Below are positions 1-7,189 of a DNA stretch of 40,118 bases, in pieces; positions within the stretch are counted from its first letter, which is position 1, and each line of letters begins with the position of its first letter. Location of the stretch: NCBI GenBank assembly GCA_012960135.1, contig DUBW01000046.1:1-40118 (forward strand), written 5' to 3'. The stretch comes from Methyloprofundus sp. (GTDB taxonomy: Bacteria; Pseudomonadota; Gammaproteobacteria; Methylococcales; Methylomonadaceae). The notes below the pieces were generated by a model that made no database searches, was not told the origin of the DNA, and saw nothing but the letters and a program-made list of their open reading frames with translations. Position numbers and translations under genes: made by a program.

Positions 1-294
1 TAGTTCGACTTTAGGGGATGTTGATTTAGATTTAGGTTTTGGCGTTGGCGTTGGCGTTGTTTTAGGCTCTGGTTTGACCTTGGAGTTTGCAGCTGCAACT
101 GGCTTGGATTTTTCAGGTGGGCTTTGGACAACGACAGCTGTGCTTACTTCTACTTTAGCTGGTTTATTTTCAGGAGGATTGAATATAGCCTCATCGTCCT
201 CTTTTTTGTTGGGTTGCCCCGTATCACTTTTGTCCTTAAAAAACATGATATATGCTGCAAAGATCAGTACTAAAACAATTATAAACTCAAACAT
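1..294 (-). CDS. N-terminal part of a membrane-anchored, Pro/Lys-rich protein (runs off the window)
   Basis: An open frame starts at an ATG (292-294, minus strand) preceded by an AGGAG Shine-Dalgarno (complement of 302-306) and stays open for 98 codons to the window edge. The first ~19 residues (MFEFIIVLVLIFAAYIMFF) form one hydrophobic segment followed by a charged stretch (KDKSDTG, KKEDDE). After that comes a low-complexity linker rich in Pro, Lys, Thr and Val, ending in a TPTPTPKPK run. This is the layout of an inner-membrane anchor with a periplasm-spanning or otherwise extended linker whose functional domain lies outside the window. I do not recognise the family. The opposite-strand frame over the same region looks like a shadow, since only the minus frame has a good ribosome site and a sensible membrane segment. 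Confidence 0.65.
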   Translation of the reverse strand, partial: MFEFIIVLVLIFAAYIMFFKDKSDTGQPNKKEDDEAIFNPPENKPAKVEVSTAVVVQSPPEKSKPVAAANSKVKPEPKTTPTPTPKPKSKSTSPKVEL

Positions 295-472
295 AAAACC
301 GCTCCTAAAATATTTTTATTATTATGTAACATGTAGCTACAGGATTGAGTATATTGCAAACTAGCAAAATATACCAGAATCAATTGTTTATAAGTGTTTT
401 ATCTTTACAGTAGGTGGACTAAGCTATATCAACAATGCTGTTATAAAAAATAAGCTGAAGAAATTCTGCCAC

Positions 473-508
473 AAAAAAAGGGTGGAACCTCTTTTGGAGG
501 ATCCACCC
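473..508 (-). terminator. Rho-independent terminator after cspA
   Basis: On the minus strand, a GGGTGGA/TCCACCC stem (480-486 with 502-508) plus an inner CCTC/GAGG pairing is followed by a run of T (A-run at 473-479 on the plus strand). It lies about 70 bp past the cspA stop codon. A short T-run on the other side (509-512) means it could also act weakly in the other direction. Confidence 0.8.
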
Positions 509-515
509 TTTTATG

Positions 516-558
516 GCCTGCCCTAGGGCAGGCTAAGCCTACATTATAAATGTAGGCT
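516..558. repeat. Two more tandem hairpins in the cspA 3' region
   Basis: Positions 516-533 are an 18-bp perfect palindrome (GCCTGCCCT/AGGGCAGGC). Immediately next, 536-545 and 549-558 form a 10-bp stem (AGCCTACATT/AATGTAGGCT) with a 3-nt loop. With the terminator at 480-508, three strong hairpins follow one another between the cspA stop and the end of its transcript. Confidence 0.6.
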
Positions 559-576
559 AGTAACTATGAATTCGTA

Positions 577-783
577 CTAAAGACCTACGATATCCTCTGC
601 TTGAGGTCCTTTATCGCCATCAGTCACAGTAAATTCAACTTTCTGGCCTTCGGCTAGAGTTTTGAAGCCAGAACCCGAGATTGCGCTGAAATGAGCGAAA
701 ACGTCAGGACCAGATTCTTGCTCAATGAAGCCAAAACCTTTAGCTTCGTTAAACCATTTTACTGTACCAGTTGTAGTAGACAT
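577..783 (-). CDS. cspA: Cold-shock protein, CspA family
   Basis: A 68-residue single cold-shock domain: a small five-stranded OB-fold protein that binds single-stranded nucleic acid and acts as an RNA chaperone in the cytoplasm. Both RNA-binding motifs are present: RNP1 as KGFGFI (residues 15-20) and RNP2 as DVFAHF (27-32). The family start GTVKWFN is at residues 6-12. Length matches the family (66-70 aa). The ATG has an AGGAT ribosome site. It is monocistronic, with its own promoter and long leader upstream and a terminator downstream. Which Csp paralogue it is cannot be decided from sequence alone, so the gene symbol is generic. Confidence 0.95.
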   Translation of the reverse strand: MSTTTGTVKWFNEAKGFGFIEQESGPDVFAHFSAISGSGFKTLAEGQKVEFTVTDGDKGPQAEDIVGL

Positions 784-927
784 AATAATATCCTATTTAT
801 TTCAAGAGTAATTGAAGCCTTGTAAAAGGCCGTTTTGCTGGAAGTGACACTATTACTTATAAAACAGGACGAGCTACTAAAGATATAACATCGAGGGTGT
901 ACATAAATATAAGACAACTTTCAAGCT
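784..927 (-). promoter_or_regulatory. Long cspA 5' leader, possible thermoregulatory UTR
   Basis: From the predicted start site (~927) to the cspA ATG there are about 144 nt without an open frame. Leaders of similar length (about 160 nt in E. coli cspA) change structure with temperature to control translation. A small hairpin (GCCTT/AAGGC, 817-821 with 826-830) sits just upstream of the ribosome site. The leader is seen in the sequence; its regulatory role is inferred from the family. Confidence 0.5.
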
Positions 928-933
928 TTGAAG

Positions 934-961
934 ATTATATACGGCTTTTCACTGTAGTCAA
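934..961 (-). promoter_or_regulatory. Sigma-70 promoter of cspA
   Basis: On the minus strand there is a -35 box TTGACT (956-961) and a perfect -10 box TATAAT (934-939), separated by 16 bp. This predicts transcription starting near 927. It is the best-matching promoter I found in the window. Confidence 0.7.
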
Positions 962-1154
962 CTAATATTCCCTATAAAGTAAGATTACTCTACAAAATAT
1001 TGGCTCTAAATAGTCAGCTTAAACTTCAGATCAGACCCTCCAATAGTACAGCACCTTGAAGAAAAAAATGATTAAGCGATTAATAATCTATTTTAAATCA
1101 ACCACTTATTACATACCTACCTATCAAAGAGCACGCTACCGCACTATCTCAAGG

Positions 1155-2495
1155 CTATCTCAGAATTGCGATACCTTTTAATAAGTTCAAGGCTTCTTTT
1201 AGTGGATAGTCACGCATATCAACACCTTTAGGATCTTCAACCTTATCCTTCTCTCCATCTACTTTGCTTTTAGATTTATCTGCAGTGTCTTCTTTTTTGC
1301 CGTTGCCATTGGTTAAATGGCGTGATAAATCCGCTTCTTTAATCGGCTGAAAACTGCTTGCTTCTAGAGATTCCAGCTTAAGGCGCTCCAGTTCTATATC
1401 AGGCTCAATGCCTGTCGCCTGGATAGAACGCCCAGACGGCGTGAAATACCGTGCCGTTGTGATTTTTACTGCGCCGCCATTACCTGTCGGCATGATCGTT
1501 TGTACTGAGCCTTTACCAAAAGACTTGGAGCCCATAATAATAGCACGCTTATGATCCTGCAATGCGCCTGCCACAATTTCAGAAGCAGAAGCAGAACCTG
1601 CATTAATCAATACGACGATAGGCGCACCATTTAATAAATCACCTGGGGTTGCATTAAAATCCATTTGCGAGTCTTTAATGCGGCCTTCTGTGTAAACGAT
1701 TTTGCCTGAATTCAAAAATGAGTCGCTGACCGATACGGCGCCATCTAATACCCCGCCAGGATTATTCCGTAAATCCAGCACCAACCCTTCTAAAGGCCCT
1801 CCATTTTCTTTCTCAAGCTCTTTAACTGCCTCTTTAACGGCTTCACCGGTAGGCGACTGAAAGCTACTGATACGCAAATAGCCAAACCCATCTTCTAAAA
1901 TACGACTACGTACGCTTTTTACTTTAATAATATCTCTGACTAAAGTGACATTAAAGGGACCATCCTTACCTTTACGCACTACCGTTAATACGATTTTGCT
2001 ACCCACTTCGCCACGCATTATTTTAACGGCATTAGTCAACGTCATTCCTTTAACCGGCAGATCATCAAGCTTGATGATTAAATCCCCTGCCTCTATGCCT
2101 GCGCGTTGTGCAGGGGTATCGTCAATAGGGGAGATTACTTTTACAAAGCCATCTTCCATGGTGACCTGTATGCCTAAACCACCAAAACGTCCAGTTGTGC
2201 CAACTTTTAACTCTTTATATTCTTCAGTATTTAAGTAACTAGAATGAGGATCCAACCCTACCAACATGCCGCGAATGGCACTTTCCAGTAGATCTTTATC
2301 GCTAACAGGCTCGACATAATCCTGTTTAATGCGCCCAAAGATTTCAGTAAATGTACGTAACTCGTCAAAAGGCAAGCTAACGTCCTGTTCTTTCGGCACT
2401 GTTTCCTTATCAGCAAGCACTGAACCAGCGGTCGAAATTAAAACACCTAGGCAACATCCGACAAATAAGATAAAAATATTTTTTTGTTTAAGCAC
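1155..2495 (-). CDS. ctpA: Carboxy-terminal processing protease, S41 family
   Basis: A periplasmic serine protease that trims or degrades envelope proteins; relatives cut murein hydrolases and their regulators. It has an N-terminal hydrophobic export signal (about residues 5-28), a PDZ domain (~90-170) and an S41 catalytic domain (~190-370). The catalytic Ser lies in GSASASEI (~300-307) and the Lys in SFGKGSVQ (~325-332). The charged, Lys-rich stretch before the C-terminus is variable in the family. The start is uncertain: a GTG at 2495 has a GGAG ten bases upstream and gives a clean signal peptide (MLKQKNIFILF), whereas the longest frame begins at a TTG at 2534 with no clear ribosome site. 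It follows envC and gpmI on the same strand, a common gammaproteobacterial order. Confidence 0.9.
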   Translation of the reverse strand: MLKQKNIFILFVGCCLGVLISTAGSVLADKETVPKEQDVSLPFDELRTFTEIFGRIKQDYVEPVSDKDLLESAIRGMLVGLDPHSSYLNTEEYKELKVGTTGRFGGLGIQVTMEDGFVKVISPIDDTPAQRAGIEAGDLIIKLDDLPVKGMTLTNAVKIMRGEVGSKIVLTVVRKGKDGPFNVTLVRDIIKVKSVRSRILEDGFGYLRISSFQSPTGEAVKEAVKELEKENGGPLEGLVLDLRNNPGGVLDGAVSVSDSFLNSGKIVYTEGRIKDSQMDFNATPGDLLNGAPIVVLINAGSASASEIVAGALQDHKRAIIMGSKSFGKGSVQTIMPTGNGGAVKITTARYFTPSGRSIQATGIEPDIELERLKLESLEASSFQPIKEADLSRHLTNGNGKKEDTADKSKSKVDGEKDKVEDPKGVDMRDYPLKEALNLLKGIAILR

Positions 2496-2650
2496 GCTGT
2501 ACAAACTCCGATACAATATTCCTGAAAATTTCAACCATACCCGTGTTTTATAACGGTTACAGATTCTTTATAAAATGTATTTTATATCAATACACAAATA
2601 AATAACGTAAATCAATTTAAAAAGAGCGAATTAGCCCACATATTTATTTG

Positions 2651-3772
2651 TTATTTTTTACACCATTTTCTGGGGTTCAGTGGCCGATTTTTTTTACGAA
2701 TTTCAAAATATAAGCCTGCTTTATCCCTTCCTCCGCTATCACCCAAAGTAGCTATCGTACTACCCGCGTTTACCCAGTCACCCACTTCTCCATACAGGCT
2801 TTGATTAAATGCATAAAGGCTCATAAAGTTTTTATCGTGCTTTACGATCACTAATAAGCCGTAGCCCTTAAACCAATCTGAGAAAACAATTTGCCCGTGA
2901 GCGATAGCCTTTATTTTACTGCCTTCCTTAGCTCGAATTAATACGCCGCTCCATTTCCCATCAGAACGCGGACTACCAAAACTTCTAACGACTTTACCTT
3001 TGACCGGCCAGGGTAATTTGCCTCTTAGTTTATTAAAAGACCGGAGGGGCACTTTAGGGGCGACTTCAGTCTGCGTTGCTTCTTCCAGCCTTGAAATCAA
3101 TGATTTTAATTGTTTTTCATTTTTTTTAAGTCTGGATAGCTGCTTGCGATTTTTCTGATAGTCTTTTTTAATTCGCACCAGTATCTGCTCACGCTCTTTT
3201 TTATTTAGCGCCAATTGTTCTTGCAGTAATTTATTTTCGGCTATTAAGCTGGCAAGCCCCTGCTTTTCCTGTAGCTTTTCCTGCTCTAAAGTCGTTAACA
3301 ATTGCAAGCTGGCATTAATACGTTGCAGCTTATCAATCCGTGCCCGATTAAAGTACTGATAATAGGTCATAATGCGGCTGCTACGATTGATATCCTGCTG
3401 ATTGAGCAATAATTTCAATTGCTCTTGTCGTCCGAGTGCATATGCCGTCTTGACCTGCTCTGCCAGCTGTGATTTTTGCGTGAACAACCAACCATTTTGC
3501 AGCTGTATTTCTTGCTGGATTTCATTAATACGCAGATGTTTCGAGCTTACCTGGGCGTTCAGCTCCTGAAGTGTACGAGATATTTCACCGTACCCCTCCT
3601 CAACACGTTTTAATTCAGAGTTCGCCTGATTTTTTTGTTTACCTAAGCTGGTTAAATTATCAGCAAGTGCTTTAATTTTATTCTGCACTTTGCGCAGCTC
3701 TTGATCTTTACTCCCTGCAGCCATGCCGGCGCTATAGCTGCAGAGTAGTAATAACAGCAGAAAAAACCTCAC
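2651..3772 (-). CDS. envC: Murein hydrolase activator EnvC
   Basis: A periplasmic activator of the cell-separation amidases (AmiA/AmiB in E. coli) at the division septum. It begins with a hydrophobic signal peptide (~1-19), followed by a long coiled coil (~22-235, rich in Gln, Glu, Lys, Leu) and a C-terminal LytM/M23 domain (~255-370). The LytM domain lacks the HxH zinc-ligand motif of active peptidases: at that position it reads AGLYFEI, as in EnvC (SLYFEI). This supports an activator rather than an enzyme. The start is a GTG six bases after the gpmI stop codon, with no strong ribosome site of its own, so translation is probably coupled to gpmI. Length (373 aa) is typical. Confidence 0.9.
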   Translation of the reverse strand: MRFFLLLLLLCSYSAGMAAGSKDQELRKVQNKIKALADNLTSLGKQKNQANSELKRVEEGYGEISRTLQELNAQVSSKHLRINEIQQEIQLQNGWLFTQKSQLAEQVKTAYALGRQEQLKLLLNQQDINRSSRIMTYYQYFNRARIDKLQRINASLQLLTTLEQEKLQEKQGLASLIAENKLLQEQLALNKKEREQILVRIKKDYQKNRKQLSRLKKNEKQLKSLISRLEEATQTEVAPKVPLRSFNKLRGKLPWPVKGKVVRSFGSPRSDGKWSGVLIRAKEGSKIKAIAHGQIVFSDWFKGYGLLVIVKHDKNFMSLYAFNQSLYGEVGDWVNAGSTIATLGDSGGRDKAGLYFEIRKKNRPLNPRKWCKK

Positions 3773-3778
3773 CTAGTC

Positions 3779-5317
3779 TTAAGACTCAGTCAGAAGTGAC
3801 GTGCCATCCATTTCCGCAGGCTGCTCAATACCTAAAATTGCCAGCATCGTGGGAGCCAAATCTTTTAAACTGCCGCCATCCGCTAAAGACTGCTCGCCAC
3901 CGACATAAACCAAGGGTACCGGGTTAGTTGTATGCGAAGTTAATGGCCCACAATCGGCATCACGCATTTGTTCAATATTTCCGTGATCGGCAGTGACTAG
4001 CATTTGTCCACCGACCTTTTCCAGTGCTACAACCAATTTGGCTAACGAGGCATCAATAGTTTCTACCGCTTGCAAAGCTGCTTCCCATTTGCCTGTATGC
4101 CCGACCATATCGCAATTTGCGTAGTTGCATATAATGACATCATACTTTTGCTCGGCAATAGCATTGACCAAGTGCTCGGTGACTTGTGCCGCATGCATTT
4201 CAGGCTGCATATCGTAGGTTTTTACTTTAGGAGAAGGCACCAGAATACGATCTTCGCCAATATTTGGCTCATCAACACCACCATTCATAAAAAACGTAAC
4301 ATGCGCATATTTTTCCGTTTCTGCTAAGCGTAACTGTAACAAGCCTTGCTGCGCTAATACTTCGCCTAGGCTGTTCTTAATTTCCATGGAAGGATAAGCC
4401 ATGGGGTAGCTAAATTTCTCATTATATTCAGTCAAAGTAACAAAACAGCCCTGAAATCCAGGATGGTTGCGCTCAAACCCTGAAAAGTCAGTATCAGTTA
4501 TTGCCTGGCTAATTTCGCGAGCGCGGTCAGCACGGAAATTCATGAAAACCACAGCGTCATTATCTGCCAGGCTAGTTGCTTCTCCTTGTCTATTCAAGAT
4601 AGCAGTCGCATCGACAAACTCATCAGTTTCCTCGCGCTGATAAGCATTGCGCAAGCCTTCTATGGCTGATTCTGCCGTGTATTTGCTCTCCCCAAGAACA
4701 ATAAGCTGATGTGCTTTTTGGACACGCTCCCAGCGATTATCTCTATCCATTGCGTAGAAGCGACCTATGATTGAAGCAATATGCCCTACTCCTAACTGGT
4801 CAATTTTATCCTGCAAACTTTTAAGAGCTGATTCAGCGCTGCTTGGCGCAACATCACGGCCATCTAAAATGGCATGTATCGCTACTTTTGTTAAGCCTTT
4901 CTTTGCTGCCATTTCCAGCATCGCCAGAATATGGTTGATATGGCTATGCACGCCTCCTGTAGACAACAGGCCGAGGATATGTAATGTCCCATCCTTACTC
5001 TTTGCCTCGTCTATAGCCAGACACAAAGCCGGGTTTTCAAAAAAACTACCCGATTCGATTGCATCACTGACGCGGGAGAAATTTTGTGGCACATAGCGCC
5101 CAGTACCGATATGCATATGTCCTACTTCGGAATTACCCATTTGCTTATCAGGCAAGCCCACGATACGTCCAGAACAATCCAGCTGAGTCATAGAATATTT
5201 TTGCTGTAAGCTATCCCAGCATGGCGTATTGGCATGAGCAATAGCGTTATAATCTGTCTCTGCTCTAACGCCAAAGCCATCAAGAATGAGTAATATTAAG
5301 GGTTTTGGTTTGATCAT
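3779..5317 (-). CDS. gpmI: 2,3-bisphosphoglycerate-independent phosphoglycerate mutase
   Basis: A cytoplasmic glycolytic/gluconeogenic enzyme that interconverts 3- and 2-phosphoglycerate using two Mn ions. It is an alkaline-phosphatase-superfamily protein of 512 residues, the usual length. The N-terminal metal motif LDGFG is at residues 12-16, the phosphorylated Ser63 lies in GNSEVGH, and the C-terminal metal motif TADHGN is near 435-440. The ATG at 5317 follows a weak GAGAT site. First gene of the gpmI-envC-ctpA unit; it shares a long upstream spacer with the divergent ArsR operon. Confidence 0.96.
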   Translation of the reverse strand: MIKPKPLILLILDGFGVRAETDYNAIAHANTPCWDSLQQKYSMTQLDCSGRIVGLPDKQMGNSEVGHMHIGTGRYVPQNFSRVSDAIESGSFFENPALCLAIDEAKSKDGTLHILGLLSTGGVHSHINHILAMLEMAAKKGLTKVAIHAILDGRDVAPSSAESALKSLQDKIDQLGVGHIASIIGRFYAMDRDNRWERVQKAHQLIVLGESKYTAESAIEGLRNAYQREETDEFVDATAILNRQGEATSLADNDAVVFMNFRADRAREISQAITDTDFSGFERNHPGFQGCFVTLTEYNEKFSYPMAYPSMEIKNSLGEVLAQQGLLQLRLAETEKYAHVTFFMNGGVDEPNIGEDRILVPSPKVKTYDMQPEMHAAQVTEHLVNAIAEQKYDVIICNYANCDMVGHTGKWEAALQAVETIDASLAKLVVALEKVGGQMLVTADHGNIEQMRDADCGPLTSHTTNPVPLVYVGGEQSLADGGSLKDLAPTMLAILGIEQPAEMDGTSLLTES

Positions 5318-5365
5318 GTTTTATCTCGTAGATTCTAAAAATATAGACAGCACTAGGCTGTGATA

Positions 5366-5585
5366 CAGGCTATTTTATAACAATATAAGAATATTGGTAA
5401 CTACTCAGCGTATTTTTTTATATAAAAATCAAATGGCTGCAAGAGAGAAGGATGGAAAAAACGTAGTATACCCATCAACCATTGTTAAAATGGGCACGTA
5501 AACTTTGCCCATCCTACTTAAACATCAATGTTTTACGATATTAAAATACGCTGAGCAGTTACGAGTATTGTTATAAAATAGACTG
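5366..5585. repeat. 220-bp terminal-inverted-repeat (MITE-like) element
   Basis: Two nested pairs of inverted arms bound the segment. Outer arms: 5366-5385 with 5566-5585, differing at one base. Inner arms: 5397-5416 (GTAACTACTCAGCGTATTTT) with 5543-5562, also differing at one base. Between them is a smaller inverted segment around 5451-5515 built on GGATGG/CCATCC and GCCCAT/ATGGGC. There is no coding frame inside. The design resembles a small non-autonomous mobile element or a fragment moved by a transposase supplied in trans. No target-site duplication is obvious. Confidence 0.7.
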
Positions 5586-5677
5586 TCAGTGCGCTTATTT
5601 ATTATTTTTTGTTGTGCAATCAGCTCTTTAAAAAAGGAGGGAAAATACGCCTTGAGTTTTTAATTCAACTTTTTAGA

Positions 5678-5691
5678 GTGATTATTATCAC
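5678..5691. promoter_or_regulatory. CRP/FNR-like binding site
   Basis: GTGAT-TATT-ATCAC is a 5+5 inverted repeat with a 4-bp centre. It fits the CRP core GTGA-N6-TCAC exactly and is close to the FNR box TTGAT-N4-ATCAA. It lies between gpmI and the ArsR operon, 217 bp upstream of the latter. Binding is inferred only from the motif. Confidence 0.4.
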
Positions 5692-5747
5692 AGTAAAGCA
5701 GCACTGGATTTGCTGAAACCCGCTGTTTTTGATATATTTAAGCGTTT

Positions 5748-5765
5748 TCTAATAAGCTTATTAGA
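5748..5765. promoter_or_regulatory. 18-bp perfect palindrome, possible operator
   Basis: TCTAATAAG/CTTATTAGA is a perfect 9+9 palindrome located 142 bp before the ArsR start codon. AT-rich palindromes of this size are typical of dimeric winged-helix repressor sites, so autoregulation by the ArsR protein is a reasonable guess but not shown. Confidence 0.35.
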
Positions 5766-5875
5766 CCTTATACAGAATATTATCTACACCACTCACCAGA
5801 TAAAAAAACAGGCTTAGCCCTGTCTCTGGCTAATTTTAAGCGGAACAAGAATGCAAATAATACTTATTTGGATGT

Positions 5876-5881
5876 TATAAT
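5876..5881 (+). promoter_or_regulatory. Candidate -10 box for the arsR-rhodanese-secB-gpsA operon
   Basis: A perfect TATAAT stands 27 bp before the ArsR ATG. The upstream -35 region is poor (best is TGCAAA at 5852-5857 with an 18-bp spacer), which would suit an activated or weak promoter. Confidence 0.35.
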
Positions 5882-5907
5882 TCGCGCCTTGCAAACAAAA
5901 CTGCCCC

Positions 5908-6222
5908 ATGGAAATTCAAGATAACCAACCCTTATACAACGATGCTGATATAGAAAGAGCGGCACGCTGTTTAAAAGCTATGTCTCATCCTTTACGCTTA
6001 AAAATCCTTTGCGTACTGGGTACAGAAGCGATTAGCGTTCAAGATATCGTCGAAAAAGTGGGGACCAGCCAGAGTAATATCTCGCAGCATCTCGCCATTT
6101 TGAGAGAAAAAGATATTCTCAACTTTAAAAAAGATGCTAACCGCGTTTTTTACTACATTGATGACCCGCGTATGCTCAAGCTGATTGAAATGATGCGTGA
6201 GATTTTTTGCAAACAATGTTAA
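5908..6222 (+). CDS. ArsR-family regulator, BigR/SqrR-like (putative persulfide sensor)
   Basis: A 104-residue winged-helix repressor of the ArsR/SmtB family. The recognition helix region is TSQSNISQHLAILRE (~53-67), and the wing reads FKKDANRVFYYIDD. It has Cys35 in LKILCVLG and Cys101 in EIFCKQC, the two positions used by BigR, YgaV and SqrR to form a sulfur bridge when persulfides appear. The metal-binding ELCVCDL motif of arsenic sensors is missing. Two further Cys (21 and 104) are present. The next gene, 26 bp downstream, is a rhodanese, which fits sulfur signalling. The family is certain; the ligand is inferred from cysteine placement and context. No strong ribosome site precedes the ATG. 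Confidence 0.85.
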   Translation: MEIQDNQPLYNDADIERAARCLKAMSHPLRLKILCVLGTEAISVQDIVEKVGTSQSNISQHLAILREKDILNFKKDANRVFYYIDDPRMLKLIEMMREIFCKQC

Positions 6223-6248
6223 TTTTTAACCTCTAAATAAAATTCATA

Positions 6249-6677
6249 ATGGATCAATATATCGAATTCGCTTCCGCTCACTGGATGCTCATCACTGCAT
6301 TTTTAGCAGTTTCTTTCTTTTTACTTCAGGATCTAGTCGAAACGGGCATGCGTAAATACAATACGATTTCGCCCATGCTGACCGTTGCCAAGTTAAACAC
6401 GGGGCATCCCATTATCCTGGATGTGCGTGAAGCAGGAGAATACAACAAAGGACATATTGCAGATGCGATACATATACCTGTTGCTAATATAGAAGCGCAA
6501 GTCAATAAAATCGACCTATACAAAAAAGATGATGTGATCGTCGTTTGTCATACGGGTACTCGTTCCGCTCCAGCTTGCTCAACCTTACAAAAACTAGGCT
6601 TTGAAAATGTTTTCCTAATGATTGGCGGCATGCAGTCATGGGAAGAAAACAAATTACCTATCGTAAAAAACAAATAA
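6249..6677 (+). CDS. yibN: Membrane-anchored rhodanese-like sulfurtransferase, YibN type
   Basis: A 142-residue protein with an N-terminal membrane segment (~12-28, LITAFLAVSFFLL) and one rhodanese domain (~45-138). The domain carries the signature DVREAGEYNKGHI (58-70) and a catalytic loop with Cys100 in CHTGTRS, so sulfur-transfer chemistry should be intact. E. coli YibN has the same size, anchor and neighbours (yibN-grxC-secB-gpsA). Here grxC is absent and the gene runs straight to secB (33 bp gap), while an ArsR regulator precedes it. The natural acceptor of the sulfur is unknown. Confidence 0.9.
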   Translation: MDQYIEFASAHWMLITAFLAVSFFLLQDLVETGMRKYNTISPMLTVAKLNTGHPIILDVREAGEYNKGHIADAIHIPVANIEAQVNKIDLYKKDDVIVVCHTGTRSAPACSTLQKLGFENVFLMIGGMQSWEENKLPIVKNK

Positions 6678-6710
6678 TTAAAATCACTTAAAAATACACG
6701 AACTAAAAAC

Positions 6711-7181
6711 ATGGCTGAAGAAAACCAGGCACAAGAAAAACAATTCTCAATTCAAAAAATATTTACCAAAGACATCTCCTTTGAATCACCTGAATCGCCA
6801 AAGATTTTTACCGCAAAATGGGAGCCTGCGGTCGATTTTAATTTAGGCACCAATTCGGTACCTTTAGAAAATTCAATGTTTGAAGTTGCCATTACGGTGA
6901 CAGTAACCGTAAAAACAGATGAGACTACCGCGTATCTGGTTGAGGCGACACAGGCCGGAATTTTTTCATTAGCTGGCTTTGCAGATGAAGAAATGGGACC
7001 CATGCTAGGCAGCTTCTGTCCTAATATTTTATTTCCCTATGCCCGTGAAGTTATCTCTGACCTGGTAGCAAAAGGAGGCTTTCCACAGCTACTTTTGGCA
7101 CCGGTTAATTTTGACGCCTTATATGCACAACATGTTCAGCAGGCACAACAACAATCAGCTAGCAAAAGCACCTTAAACTAA
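6711..7181 (+). CDS. secB: Protein-export chaperone SecB
   Basis: A cytoplasmic tetrameric chaperone that keeps preproteins unfolded and hands them to SecA. It is 156 residues, the family length. Recognisable parts are the N-terminal QIFTKDISFESP-like strand (about residues 15-25), the EVAITVTVTVK strand, the QAGIFSLAGF segment and the C-terminal CPNILFPYAREVISDLVAKGGFPQLLLAPVNFDALY block (given here in abbreviated sense, ~105-145), followed by a Gln-rich tail. It sits between the rhodanese and gpsA with short gaps, as in E. coli. Confidence 0.96.
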   Translation: MAEENQAQEKQFSIQKIFTKDISFESPESPKIFTAKWEPAVDFNLGTNSVPLENSMFEVAITVTVTVKTDETTAYLVEATQAGIFSLAGFADEEMGPMLGSFCPNILFPYAREVISDLVAKGGFPQLLLAPVNFDALYAQHVQQAQQQSASKSTLN

Positions 7182-7189
7182 CACTTGCA

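Noticed and set aside
74..364. 96-codon plus-strand frame at the left end
   Set aside because: It overlaps the minus-strand membrane protein, has no ribosome site, and its Gly/Ser-rich start is the complement of the Pro/Lys-rich linker.
2496..2534. TTG start of ctpA at 2534
   Set aside because: No ribosome site and 13 unusual residues before the signal peptide; the GTG at 2495 with GGAG upstream is preferred, though not proven.
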